In this document: positions 7,819 to 14,501 of the stretch, piece after piece
Layout: the number at the start of each line of letters is the position of its first letter
Numbering within the stretch: the stretch's first letter is position 1
Assembly (NCBI GenBank): GCA_964549475.1
Contig: CAZJXH010000033.1
Span: 1-20,536, forward strand
DNA length: 20,536 nucleotides
From: JBBQKF01 sp964549475
GTDB lineage: Bacteria; Bacillota; Clostridia; Saccharofermentanales; UBA5734
Direction of reading: 5' to 3'
The notes under the pieces: generated by a model
Databases searched by the model: none
Seen by the model: the letters and a program-made list of their open reading frames with translations, nothing else
What the model was told of the DNA's origin: nothing
Program-made: the position numbers and the translations under genes

Positions 7819-7959
7819 TTAAAATGGATTCAGCCCAAGTGTAATTTTACATGAATTCAGCCCAAGTGCAATTTCACCTGGTATTTGACGCATCGTGGAT
7901 TTCATCCGATCCATCCGATTCTTATCCGGAATCATCGCAGTGAAAAGTCCTGCATCCAT
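7819..7959 (-). CDS. Small protein of 46 residues, possibly the stump of a deleted gene
   Basis: A minus-strand reading frame starting at an ATG (7959) with an AAGGAG ribosome site (7974-7969) 9 nt upstream, behind its own promoter. It encodes about 27 residues of ordinary-looking sequence (MDAGLFTAMIPDKNRMDRMK, then STMRQIP) and then runs through a 27-bp tandem repeat, giving the repeated peptide GEIALGLNS and CKITLGLNP, and stops. I do not recognise the protein. The good ribosome site, promoter and operator-like palindrome argue that translation starts here. The repeat-derived C-terminus argues that the original gene was cut off and joined to repeat DNA. It is either a real small protein or a pseudogene fragment. 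Confidence 0.4.
   Translation of the reverse strand: MDAGLFTAMIPDKNRMDRMKSTMRQIPGEIALGLNSCKITLGLNPF
7828..7881. repeat. Two tandem 27-bp repeats, possibly transposon-end repeats
   Basis: Two adjacent 27-bp units (7828-7854 and 7855-7881) share 23 of 27 positions. Each starts ATTCAGCCCAAGTG and contains GTGYAATTTYAC. The unit resembles the multiple internal end repeats of some insertion sequences (IS21-type ends come to mind), but no transposase is present nearby. The PiT stop region and 7821-7833 share AAAATGGATT(T/C)AG with nearly the same period, so the duplicated zone may reach into the end of that gene. Confidence 0.65.
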
Positions 7960-7990
7960 TTTTACATGCTCCTTCTATAAACTGTTACAA

Positions 7991-8038
7991 ACTGGTATCA
8001 ATAAGTATCAGTACATAGAATTGAAGATTGGTTGTCAA
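7991..8038 (-). promoter_or_regulatory. Minus-strand promoter with downstream operator-like palindrome
   Basis: On the minus strand TTGACA (8038-8033) is followed after 17 nt by TGTACT, a weak -10. Just downstream lies a 22-bp imperfect palindrome (7991-8012) with outer arms ACTG/CAGT and two GTATCA repeats spaced 10 bp apart. It ends 19 nt before the ribosome site of the 46-residue reading frame. This is the layout of a repressor-controlled promoter. The elements are seen; regulation is inferred. Confidence 0.45.
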
Positions 8039-8075
8039 GAATGGATAAGAACATAAGAATATAAGGCGCCTGGTC

Positions 8076-9389
8076 CTATTTATCCTCATGCTTGTCTGTC
8101 AGGCAGAGTTTTGACGGGACATAGAAAGTGAAAAGGATGGTTAATGCACAGGCCGCGAAAGAGATTAAATAAAGCAGCTGGAAATTGCTGTGCTGATAGA
8201 CTGCGTTCTGAAAGACCGGCAGCCGGTTCATAATAAAACTGCCCAGTAATGGGGCGATCAGAAAGCTTATTCCCAGAAATGCGCAATACCATCCTTCATA
8301 AATGGTGCGATTGTCCTCCGGAATGATCTCATATCGATATGCGAAGATCGAGATATTAAAGCCGCTATAGCCGATTCCTGAAAAGATCAGCCCGATAACC
8401 AGGAAAACAGGCGTTTCGCTGCGAAGAAAACTATTGAGAAGGTATTCGCCGAGAACAAAAATAGCGGTGATTTTCAAGACAAACATCTGCCCTTTCCTCA
8501 TCTGGATTTTCGCCCAGAATTTCGTACAGACAATCATCATAATATAGGAAAGCACGGTTGTCGCAGAAATAAAGCCATAGTCAAAATTAAGATATTTGAT
8601 CAGATAAAGAGGCGTATAGGACGAGGACATGGTCAGAGAAATATAAAACAGGAAGATGAAAACCAAAAAAGACAAATACTGCCTGTTCCGCAGCGGCTCG
8701 AAAAACTTGGATACCGTCAAAGCCGGCAATATTTCCTGCTTGCGGGGCGGTTCGTCAATCTTTGTCAAAATAATGATATCAATGATGGAGAGAACTAAAC
8801 TGGTTACAAAAACCACAAAAAAGCCCGCATAGCTTTTATTAAAAAAGTCAAGAACAAATCCCATGACAACCGTTATCAACGTAAATGAAATCCTCAGCCA
8901 GAACATCCTGGTGTAGATATAGCCGTTCCTGGACTCTTTCGGCAGCAGGTCAATCATCCATACGGTCATGCCAATACTATAAAAGCCATAAAGCAGATTG
9001 CCGACCAGAGCCATTCCGACAGCCATATACAATACAAACGGTTGATTTTTGGAAATCAGGGGCAGAAAAATAATGGAACAAACCATCACTCTTGAAATAG
9101 TGTTCAAAGTGATCAGGACTGTCTTTCTTTTTTTCAGCCGTTCGAAGATAAGAATTGACAGGAGCGCGATGATCGAGGACATCGTGATGGAGCTGTTCAA
9201 CAGACCGGTTATATAGTCGGAGCCATGAAGAAGGACGATGTAGCCGGACAGGAAAAAGCCCATGGTCAATATAAGTGCCGCGTTGTTGATAATCGCATCA
9301 AATAGGAATAGCGTCTGGTTTTTATCATACTTCCAGTTGCTTAATCCGTTTTTCAATCGAATGATTGAAGGCTTCACAAATCTTCTCAT
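8076..9389 (-). CDS. MFS transporter
   Basis: A 437-residue, very hydrophobic protein with about twelve membrane segments in two halves of six, consistent with the major facilitator superfamily. A basic, non-cleaved N-terminus (RRFVKPSIIRLKNGLSNWKY) precedes the first helix. A cytoplasmic loop with FERLKKRKTV after the second helix fits the loop 2-3 motif A position, although the usual G-x-L-a-D part is poorly conserved. A central loop (KIDEPPRKQEILPALTVSKF) joins the halves. GAGG lies 8 nt before the ATG. It is transcribed divergently from a FGGY sugar kinase, so a sugar or related metabolite is a plausible substrate, but the sequence gives no direct clue. No clear terminator follows. Confidence 0.85.
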   Translation of the reverse strand: MRRFVKPSIIRLKNGLSNWKYDKNQTLFLFDAIINNAALILTMGFFLSGYIVLLHGSDYITGLLNSSITMSSIIALLSILIFERLKKRKTVLITLNTISRVMVCSIIFLPLISKNQPFVLYMAVGMALVGNLLYGFYSIGMTVWMIDLLPKESRNGYIYTRMFWLRISFTLITVVMGFVLDFFNKSYAGFFVVFVTSLVLSIIDIIILTKIDEPPRKQEILPALTVSKFFEPLRNRQYLSFLVFIFLFYISLTMSSSYTPLYLIKYLNFDYGFISATTVLSYIMMIVCTKFWAKIQMRKGQMFVLKITAIFVLGEYLLNSFLRSETPVFLVIGLIFSGIGYSGFNISIFAYRYEIIPEDNRTIYEGWYCAFLGISFLIAPLLGSFIMNRLPVFQNAVYQHSNFQLLYLISFAACALTILFTFYVPSKLCLTDKHEDK

Positions 9390-9440
9390 CGCTATTGCCT
9401 CAATTCTGCAGTAGAGATTTTTATTCTTTTATCTCTGAGT

Positions 9441-9469
9441 ATAGTATCATTTCTGCCAAAGTGTTTCAA
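9441..9469 (-). promoter_or_regulatory. Probable promoter of the MFS gene
   Basis: On the minus strand TTGAAA (9469-9464) and TACTAT (9446-9441) are separated by 17 nt, about 52 nt upstream of the MFS start. An overlapping TATACT (9444-9439) is an alternative -10. The target duplication of the neighbouring MITE begins at 9470, directly beside the -35 box. Confidence 0.5.
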
Positions 9470-9676
9470 CCATTTCCGCAGGGCAATCGCTTGTGAAAAG
9501 AAATGAAGTATGGGTGGAACATGGGGACGGCAGGTTGTGTAATGCAATATAGGTGCAATATAGGGACGGTTCTTATATTGCATAAACAGAAAAAATGAAA
9601 TATAAGAACCGTCCCTATATTGCATCCATGTTGCCCTAATCCATTTCTTTTCACAAGCGATCGCCCTGCCATTTCC
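9470..9676. mobile_element. Complete MITE-like element with terminal inverted repeats and target duplication
   Basis: Terminal inverted repeats of 28 bp (9478-9505 and 9642-9669) match except for one base; the outer ends read GCAGGGCAATCGC and GCGATCGCCCTGC. The element is 192 bp and is flanked by a perfect direct repeat CATTTCC (9471-9477 and 9670-9676), or CCATTTCC if the shared C is counted. Together these are the hallmarks of a small non-autonomous transposon moved in trans. It contains a second long hairpin and no protein gene. The rest of the 448-nt gap holds the promoters of the two divergent genes. Confidence 0.82.
9554..9624. repeat. Perfect 26-bp inverted repeat with the GGGACGGTTCTT motif inside the MITE
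   Basis: Positions 9554-9579 and 9599-9624 are perfect reverse complements across a 19-nt loop. The arms carry GGGACGGTTCTT/AAGAACCGTCCC, a motif I associate with REP-like repeats and Y1 (RAYT/IS200-like) transposases in Firmicutes. A partial copy of the outer arm (TGCAATATAGG at 9543-9553) is tandemly duplicated just before it. It may be a REP-type unit nested in the larger element. It would fold into a very stable RNA or DNA hairpin. Confidence 0.75.
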
Positions 9677-9749
9677 AGTTATTTCAAATGATTCGAAACA
9701 GTGTGAACACCTGGCGCGTTAATGTGGCTAAATCTATAAAAACGTCGTA

Positions 9750-9779
9750 TTGACACAACAGAAAGAACATCGGTATAAT
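9750..9779 (+). promoter_or_regulatory. Sigma-A promoter of the FGGY kinase gene
   Basis: A perfect TTGACA (9750-9755) and a perfect TATAAT (9774-9779) are 18 nt apart, about 60 nt before the kinase start. Transcription should begin near 9786. Confidence 0.85.
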
Positions 9780-9788
9780 GCTTTATAC

Positions 9789-9811
9789 GCGGACTGGCAG
9801 AGTAAGTCCGC
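9789..9811 (+). promoter_or_regulatory. 5'-UTR hairpin of the kinase mRNA
   Basis: GCGGACT (9789-9795) pairs with AGTCCGC (9805-9811) over a 9-nt loop, almost at the predicted 5' end of the transcript. A 5'-terminal stem in this place commonly protects mRNA; it could also be an operator. No T-tract follows, so it is not a terminator. Confidence 0.5.
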
Positions 9812-9837
9812 ATCAAGAGGCAAAGGGGAATAAAATC

Positions 9838-11307
9838 ATGAATTTGATCGGAATTGATCTGGGAACAACAGGCTGCAGAAGCATGGTCCTGTCCGAAGAC
9901 CTGAAAATCCTTGGCGAGGCGTATATGGAATATCCTCTTATCTTTTTAGGACCGGACGAGATCGAGCAGGATGCAAATCTCTGGTGGACTCTGACAAAGA
10001 AAGTCATCAAGGAATCGGTTTTCAATTCAAAGACGGATCCTTCTGAAATCAAAGGCATCAGCGCCACCACCCAGGGAATTTCGTTCGTGCCGGTGGACCG
10101 GAATTGCAACCCTTTGCGCAATGCCATCACCTGGCTGGACAACCGGGCGAAAGCTCAGAAAATGCAGATCAACGAGAAAATTTCCGAACAGGAAGTTTTT
10201 AATATCACCAGCAACAAGCCCGGGGACGGGTCGAATTTTGCCAAGCTTCTGTGGCTCAAACAAAATGAGCCGGGGATTTTAGAAAAAACATATAAGATTC
10301 TGACCGCGCATGATTTTCTGGTCGCAAAACTCTGCGGAGAGTTTGTAACGGACCATACCATGGCTGGCGGCACGCTTTTGTATGATGTGAAAGAAGGCGT
10401 CTGGTCGAAAAGAATTCTTGATATTATCGGCATCCGTGCTGAAATGCTTCCGGAAATCAAACGGGGCGGCACACTGGCAGGCAGACTCCGGAAAGATGTC
10501 GCCGAAGAACTCGGCCTGAGCTGCGATACGATTGTCGCAATAGGCGGGCAGGATCAGAAATGCGCCGCACTGGGCGCGGGCATCAACAAGGATGTGATTA
10601 CCATCTCTCTTGGAACCGCCGCCGCCATCACACGGCTGTGCGACCGGCCGATTCTGGATGAAACCTTGAGAATCCCATGCTATCCCTATCTGATGGACAA
10701 GACCTGGGAGTTTGAAGGATGCGTCAATACGGCAAGCTCCAGCCTGAAATGGCTGAAGGATACCCTGTTCAGGGAAAAGAGCTACAGGCAGCTGGACCAG
10801 ATGGTGGAGAGCTGCTACAGCAAAGAAAGCCAGGTGTTCTTTTACCCCTATTTGTCCGGAATGGGGACTCCCCATGAGGAACGGAACGTCCGGGGGTTTT
10901 TCTACGGACTGTCCCTGTCAACCCAGCCGGAGGAAATGGTGAAAAGTGTCCTGGAGGGTATCGCCTACCAGATCAGAACCAATGTGGACAAGCTGGAATC
11001 TGTCATCAGCCCGGCAAAAGAGATCCGGATTTTCGGAGGCGGTTCCAAGAGCGGCATCTGGTGCCAGATGATCGCGGATATCACCGGGAAAAAAGTGGTG
11101 AAACCCAGTTCGCCGGAGACCGGCGGCATCGGTGCGGCGATTCTTGCAGGAATCGGATCGGGTGTCTATAAAAACTTTGATGTACCGAATCAACTGATCC
11201 AATGTACGGGCGAATACCTGCCGGATCCGGCTGCAAGCAAAATGCATGAAATTGTTTATGAAAAATACAGAACCGTCGAGAAGACCATGGCGAAGCTGGG
11301 CCAATAA
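9838..11307 (+). CDS. FGGY-family carbohydrate kinase (xylulokinase-like)
   Basis: A 489-residue cytoplasmic sugar kinase. The N-terminal phosphate loop IGIDLGTTGCR has Asp7. ATTQGISFVPVDRNCNPLRNAITWLDNRA fits the sugar-binding region of the family, and GGQDQKCAALGAG carries the likely catalytic base Asp239. The C-terminal FGGY signature and ATP region are represented by FGGGSKSGIWCQMIADITGK followed by ETGGIGAAILAGIGSGVY. Length fits xylulokinase-type members (about 480-510). The ATG at 9838 has AGGGG (9824-9828) 9 nt upstream; the in-frame ATG at 9778 lies inside the promoter and cannot be used. It is divergent from an MFS transporter, with which it may form an uptake and phosphorylation pair, and it is monocistronic, ending in an intrinsic terminator. 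The substrate (xylulose, ribulose, another ketose or a polyol) is open. Confidence 0.9.
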   Translation: MNLIGIDLGTTGCRSMVLSEDLKILGEAYMEYPLIFLGPDEIEQDANLWWTLTKKVIKESVFNSKTDPSEIKGISATTQGISFVPVDRNCNPLRNAITWLDNRAKAQKMQINEKISEQEVFNITSNKPGDGSNFAKLLWLKQNEPGILEKTYKILTAHDFLVAKLCGEFVTDHTMAGGTLLYDVKEGVWSKRILDIIGIRAEMLPEIKRGGTLAGRLRKDVAEELGLSCDTIVAIGGQDQKCAALGAGINKDVITISLGTAAAITRLCDRPILDETLRIPCYPYLMDKTWEFEGCVNTASSSLKWLKDTLFREKSYRQLDQMVESCYSKESQVFFYPYLSGMGTPHEERNVRGFFYGLSLSTQPEEMVKSVLEGIAYQIRTNVDKLESVISPAKEIRIFGGGSKSGIWCQMIADITGKKVVKPSSPETGGIGAAILAGIGSGVYKNFDVPNQLIQCTGEYLPDPAASKMHEIVYEKYRTVEKTMAKLGQ

Positions 11308-11426
11308 CCACCTGCAAGCGAAAACGGACCAGTCATACAACCGCAGGGAAAACAGCCATGAATAATTTGAAAGATGATCTCCCCTTTGTCCACCTTTTCG
11401 AAGCCGAAATACGAGATAACAAAACT

Positions 11427-11459
11427 AAAGCGGTTATGAAAATCATAGCCGCTTTTTTT
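11427..11459 (+). terminator. Intrinsic terminator downstream of the FGGY kinase gene
   Basis: An 11-bp stem AGCGGTTATGA (11429-11439) and TCATAGCCGCT (11443-11453), with one G-U pair and an AAA loop, extends with two A-T pairs into a run of seven T (11453-11459). Confidence 0.92.
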
Positions 11460-11493
11460 GCGTTTTCCCTATCCCTGGGGCCTTAAAAAATGG

Positions 11494-11499
11494 TATAAT
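11494..11499 (+). promoter_or_regulatory. Candidate -10 box for the hprK-containing transcription unit
   Basis: A perfect TATAAT (extended as TGGTATAAT) lies 34 nt after the terminator and 65 nt before the TTG start of the next gene. The -35 region is weak, so an extended -10 or activator-assisted promoter is possible. Confidence 0.55.
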
Positions 11500-11564
11500 A
11501 CACTTTGGTATACGATCCATTTGGCATATCATTTGAAAGGAATCAATACTGGAGGAACGGACTG

Positions 11565-12476
11565 TTGGATAAATGGAATGAATTTTTCACTTTGTATAAT
11601 GAAGGGCTTGCAAAGGCTTACGACAAAGCGATGGGAAACATCCTGGATGAAACGCAAATGCGGAACCCTGATTTTCAAGAGCAACTACGCAATCAAGTAC
11701 TGAACAGCATGCAGTCATGGTATAAGCAACCGGCTGAATCTTTGGACAACCAGACACCGGAATTCATGATCGACAAGATCGGGACACTGGAAGAGACCAT
11801 CAGCAGGATCAAGTCCGCCGCTGTTTTTTGCGATGATGACATCCCCGAATATCTCAAGATCAAGCTTGGATCGTTCGGAGAAAAGGCCATTCCATCCCTT
11901 ATGCAGATTGCCATGCTTCCTTCGTGGCAAGGAGATTACAATCAAGAGGAACCTCCGACAGAAGATATTCTCGTTGCGGCCGTTTCCCTCAAGATTCTGG
12001 GCGAATGGCAGGCACAAGAACCGCTCGAAGCGATTATAACGAAATTTATCGACACCGGGACACCGAATGAATTGATCGCGGATGCATTCAAAATTTATAT
12101 TTCGGGAGTTGGAGCGCCGGCCATCCCTTGGCTGATGAAAGCCCTTTCGGATGCATGCAAGGAAAACGATCCCCTGACCGGTGCATATGAATATACGATC
12201 ATCGCCCTTACGCTTGTGTCACAGGAATCAAAACCGGAGGGTGCATTCACTTGCCTGCGCACCTGCTTTCGCACCATGCAGCATAAAGTCATCGGGGCCA
12301 TCTGCATCGGCGATTATGGCGACCCCAGAGGCATCGCCGTATTAAAAGGACACCTGGATCGAAATACCGGCAGATTCGACCGGCAGGAATTCTACGAAAT
12401 CCTCTCCTCGATCAAGCGGCTGGGAGGGACAACCAATGACATTCACGATCCGTTCCGCGATTTTGCCACGCGATGA
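11565..12476 (+). CDS. Hypothetical protein with HEAT-like repeats
   Basis: A 303-residue protein, soluble and without signal peptide. I do not recognise the N-terminal part (residues 1-80, helical and rich in Asn, Gln and Trp, with FFTLYNEGLAKAYDKAMGN). From about residue 85 the chain shows repeated helical pairs of HEAT/PBS-lyase type: IPEYLKIKLGSFGEKAIPSL, VSLKILGEWQAQEPLEAI, AFKIYISGVGAPAIPWLMKA and ICIGDYGDPRGIAVLKGHL. Such repeats usually form protein-binding scaffolds. The TTG start at 11565 is chosen because GGAGGA (11551-11556) lies 8 nt upstream; an in-frame ATG at 11505 falls too near the -10 box to be translated. It is the first gene after the terminator and is followed after 59 nt by hprK, so co-transcription is likely. 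No function can be assigned. Confidence 0.75.
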   Translation: MDKWNEFFTLYNEGLAKAYDKAMGNILDETQMRNPDFQEQLRNQVLNSMQSWYKQPAESLDNQTPEFMIDKIGTLEETISRIKSAAVFCDDDIPEYLKIKLGSFGEKAIPSLMQIAMLPSWQGDYNQEEPPTEDILVAAVSLKILGEWQAQEPLEAIITKFIDTGTPNELIADAFKIYISGVGAPAIPWLMKALSDACKENDPLTGAYEYTIIALTLVSQESKPEGAFTCLRTCFRTMQHKVIGAICIGDYGDPRGIAVLKGHLDRNTGRFDRQEFYEILSSIKRLGGTTNDIHDPFRDFATR

Positions 12477-12535
12477 ATATAAGAGAAAGAATCCGCAGAA
12501 AATAGAGGCGGCGAGACTACATGATGGAGGAAATT

Positions 12536-13453
12536 ATGGCACCAGTAACATTACGACATATTATCAAGGAGTTTAAACTGGAAGAAGTGGTGAAGGTCGG
12601 GAATCCGGATGAGATTTATATATCGATTGCCGATGTGACCCGACCGGGCCTGCAGCTTGCCGGACATTTCGACCATTTCGGCCCTGACCGGATCCAGCTG
12701 ATCGGCAATATGGAGACCGCTTTTCTGGAGAAACTGACGCATGAAGACCGCTTGAGCAGGGTGGACGCCCTGTTTGCCAAAGGAATTCCCTGCCTGATCA
12801 TGACCCGGCATCATGTGGTTTTCCCCGAGGTGGAATCCTGTGCGATAAAGTATCAGATTCCAGTATTACGTACAAACGAAATTACTTCGACTTTTATGAG
12901 CTCTCTGATTAAATTCCTCAATGTGGAGCTGGCTCCGAGATCCTCTATGCATGGGGTTCTGATCGAGGTCTACGGCGAAGGGATTCTCATTCTCGGAGAA
13001 AGCGGCGTCGGCAAATCCGAAACAGCGCTGGAAGTGGTGAAAAGAGGGCATCGGCTCATCGCAGACGACCTGGTCGAGGTCCGGCGGGTATCGGATACGA
13101 CATTGCTTGGCCGTGCACCCGAAATCATCCGGCATCTGATCGAGATCCGCGGAATTGGCATTCTCGACGTGAAAGAGCTGTATGGCGTCTCATCGGTTAA
13201 AATGCAGGAAAACATCAATTTTGTCATCAACCTCGAATTGTGGGACGAGAAGAAGTCCTATGAACGATTGGGAATACAGGAAGAATCCACCGAAATTCTG
13301 GGCATCAAGGTGCCGTCCATCACCATTCCGGTTCGCCCAGGCCGCAATCTGGCCATTATCGTCGAGGTGGCGGCAATCAATTTCAGGCAGAAGCAAATGG
13401 GGTACAACGCCGCGCAGGCTTTGACGGACCGTGTATTCGGACCGGCAAAGTAG
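12536..13453 (+). CDS. hprK: HPr kinase/phosphorylase
   Basis: A 305-residue bifunctional enzyme that phosphorylates and dephosphorylates Ser46 of the phosphocarrier HPr, and so controls carbon catabolite repression through CcpA in Gram-positive bacteria. The N-terminal domain (1-130) precedes the catalytic core. His139 in SMHGVLIEVYG, Walker A GESGVGKS (154-161), ETALEVVKRGHRLIADD and the HprK signature EIRGIGILDVKELYG are all present, followed by the C-terminal VRPGRNLAIIVEVAA segment. Length is standard. The ATG at 12536 has GGAGG (12526-12530) 5 nt upstream; the ATG at 12521 overlaps that site. It precedes murB by 73 nt. Its presence implies HPr/CcpA control of the sugar genes elsewhere in the window, although I saw no convincing cre site. 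Confidence 0.96.
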   Translation: MAPVTLRHIIKEFKLEEVVKVGNPDEIYISIADVTRPGLQLAGHFDHFGPDRIQLIGNMETAFLEKLTHEDRLSRVDALFAKGIPCLIMTRHHVVFPEVESCAIKYQIPVLRTNEITSTFMSSLIKFLNVELAPRSSMHGVLIEVYGEGILILGESGVGKSETALEVVKRGHRLIADDLVEVRRVSDTTLLGRAPEIIRHLIEIRGIGILDVKELYGVSSVKMQENINFVINLELWDEKKSYERLGIQEESTEILGIKVPSITIPVRPGRNLAIIVEVAAINFRQKQMGYNAAQALTDRVFGPAK

Positions 13454-13526
13454 GGAATGGGATCAGTGAAAGCAAGGCATTGAATCAACGAAGGATTGAA
13501 TCAGCAAGGCAGGAGAAAAATCAACA

Positions 13527-14498
13527 GTGAATAATGGGGAGATCAAAAAAGAAGAGGGCACTGCAACGCAACGAATGCTGAAATGCAAGGAGCGTTTGGA
13601 ATCGCAATCTCCTGCAGCGACAGACCGATTGCTCTTGGACGAACCCATGGCCAGCCATTCGAGCTTCAAAGTCGGAGGCCCGGCGGATCTTGTGTTCCTG
13701 CCATGCTGCATGGAAGAACTTGTATTTGCCATCCAGACCGCGAAAGACTTACAGGTCCCTTTTACCATTATTGGGAACGGAACGAATATCCTGGTGGCGG
13801 ACAAAGGAATCCGCGGGCTTACCATCCTGCTTGGAGAAAATTTTTCTTCCGTCCATTGCGAGAAGGATTCCATGCTGGTCGCAGACGCCGGCGCGCTTCT
13901 TTCCGCGGTTGCAAAAGCTGCGGCGAGAGAAGGCCTGACGGGGATGGAATTCGCCGCAGGAATTCCAGGATCGATTGGCGGCGCGGTATATATGAACGCC
14001 GGCGCGTACGATGGATGCATGGCCGATATTATCGCAAGAAGCCAGGGTTATGATTCCGAAAAAGGGGAGATCTTCCTGCTCGAAACTCCGCAAGCCCACG
14101 AATTCGCCTATCGTCAAAGCTATTATGAGAAGAGTCATTCCGTCGTAATCCGCACCTGGATAAGCCTTAAAGAGGGAAACCGGGAAGAGATCGAAAAAAA
14201 GATGGCGGAATTTTCGGCGAAACGGAAAAACTCGCAGCCTCTTGAATTTCCGTCCGCCGGGAGCACATTCAAGCGTCCGGCGGGACATTATGCAGGCAAA
14301 TTGATCGAAACCGCCGGACTCAAGGGATGCCGGATCGGAGGGGCTTGCGTTTCGACGAAGCACGCGGGATTTATTATCAATGACAAAAAAGCGACAGCAA
14401 AAGACATTCTGGATTTGATCCATGTCGTGAAAGCTGGTGTTTATAAAGAGTGTGGTGTTCAAATTGATCCGGAAGTCCGGATCCTGGGGGAGTGGTAA
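13527..14498 (+). CDS. murB: UDP-N-acetylenolpyruvoylglucosamine reductase
   Basis: A 323-residue FAD-dependent enzyme that reduces UDP-GlcNAc-enolpyruvate to UDP-MurNAc in peptidoglycan synthesis. FAD-binding elements are FTIIGNGTNILVADKGIRG (Gly83 region) and AGIPGSIGGAVYMNAGAYDG (from residue 144). Arg196 in AYRQSYY is the likely substrate arginine, Ser246 in SAGSTFKRP the proton donor, and Glu316 in DPEVRILGEW the catalytic glutamate. The short YR-x-S form and lack of an extra loop point to the type II (Gram-positive) class. The start is GTG at 13527 with AGGAG (13511-13515) 11 nt upstream. The first 35 residues before the folded domain are Glu/Lys-rich and variable. Three nucleotides separate it from rapZ, indicating tight coupling. 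Confidence 0.96.
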   Translation: MNNGEIKKEEGTATQRMLKCKERLESQSPAATDRLLLDEPMASHSSFKVGGPADLVFLPCCMEELVFAIQTAKDLQVPFTIIGNGTNILVADKGIRGLTILLGENFSSVHCEKDSMLVADAGALLSAVAKAAAREGLTGMEFAAGIPGSIGGAVYMNAGAYDGCMADIIARSQGYDSEKGEIFLLETPQAHEFAYRQSYYEKSHSVVIRTWISLKEGNREEIEKKMAEFSAKRKNSQPLEFPSAGSTFKRPAGHYAGKLIETAGLKGCRIGGACVSTKHAGFIINDKKATAKDILDLIHVVKAGVYKECGVQIDPEVRILGEW

Positions 14499-14501
14499 CC
14501 A

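Noticed and set aside
9392..9672. Minus-strand reading frames of 68-77 codons across the MITE
   Set aside because: They arise from the inverted repeats, have no convincing ribosome site and give repetitive Ile/His/Tyr-rich peptides.
9778..9837. Upstream ATG that would extend the FGGY kinase by 20 residues
   Set aside because: The ATG overlaps the TATAAT box and would precede the transcription start.
11358..11486. Plus-strand 42-codon frame (MNNLKDDLPFVHLFEAEIRD...) after the FGGY kinase
   Set aside because: It runs straight through the intrinsic terminator stem and T-run and has no good ribosome site, so it is most likely non-coding.
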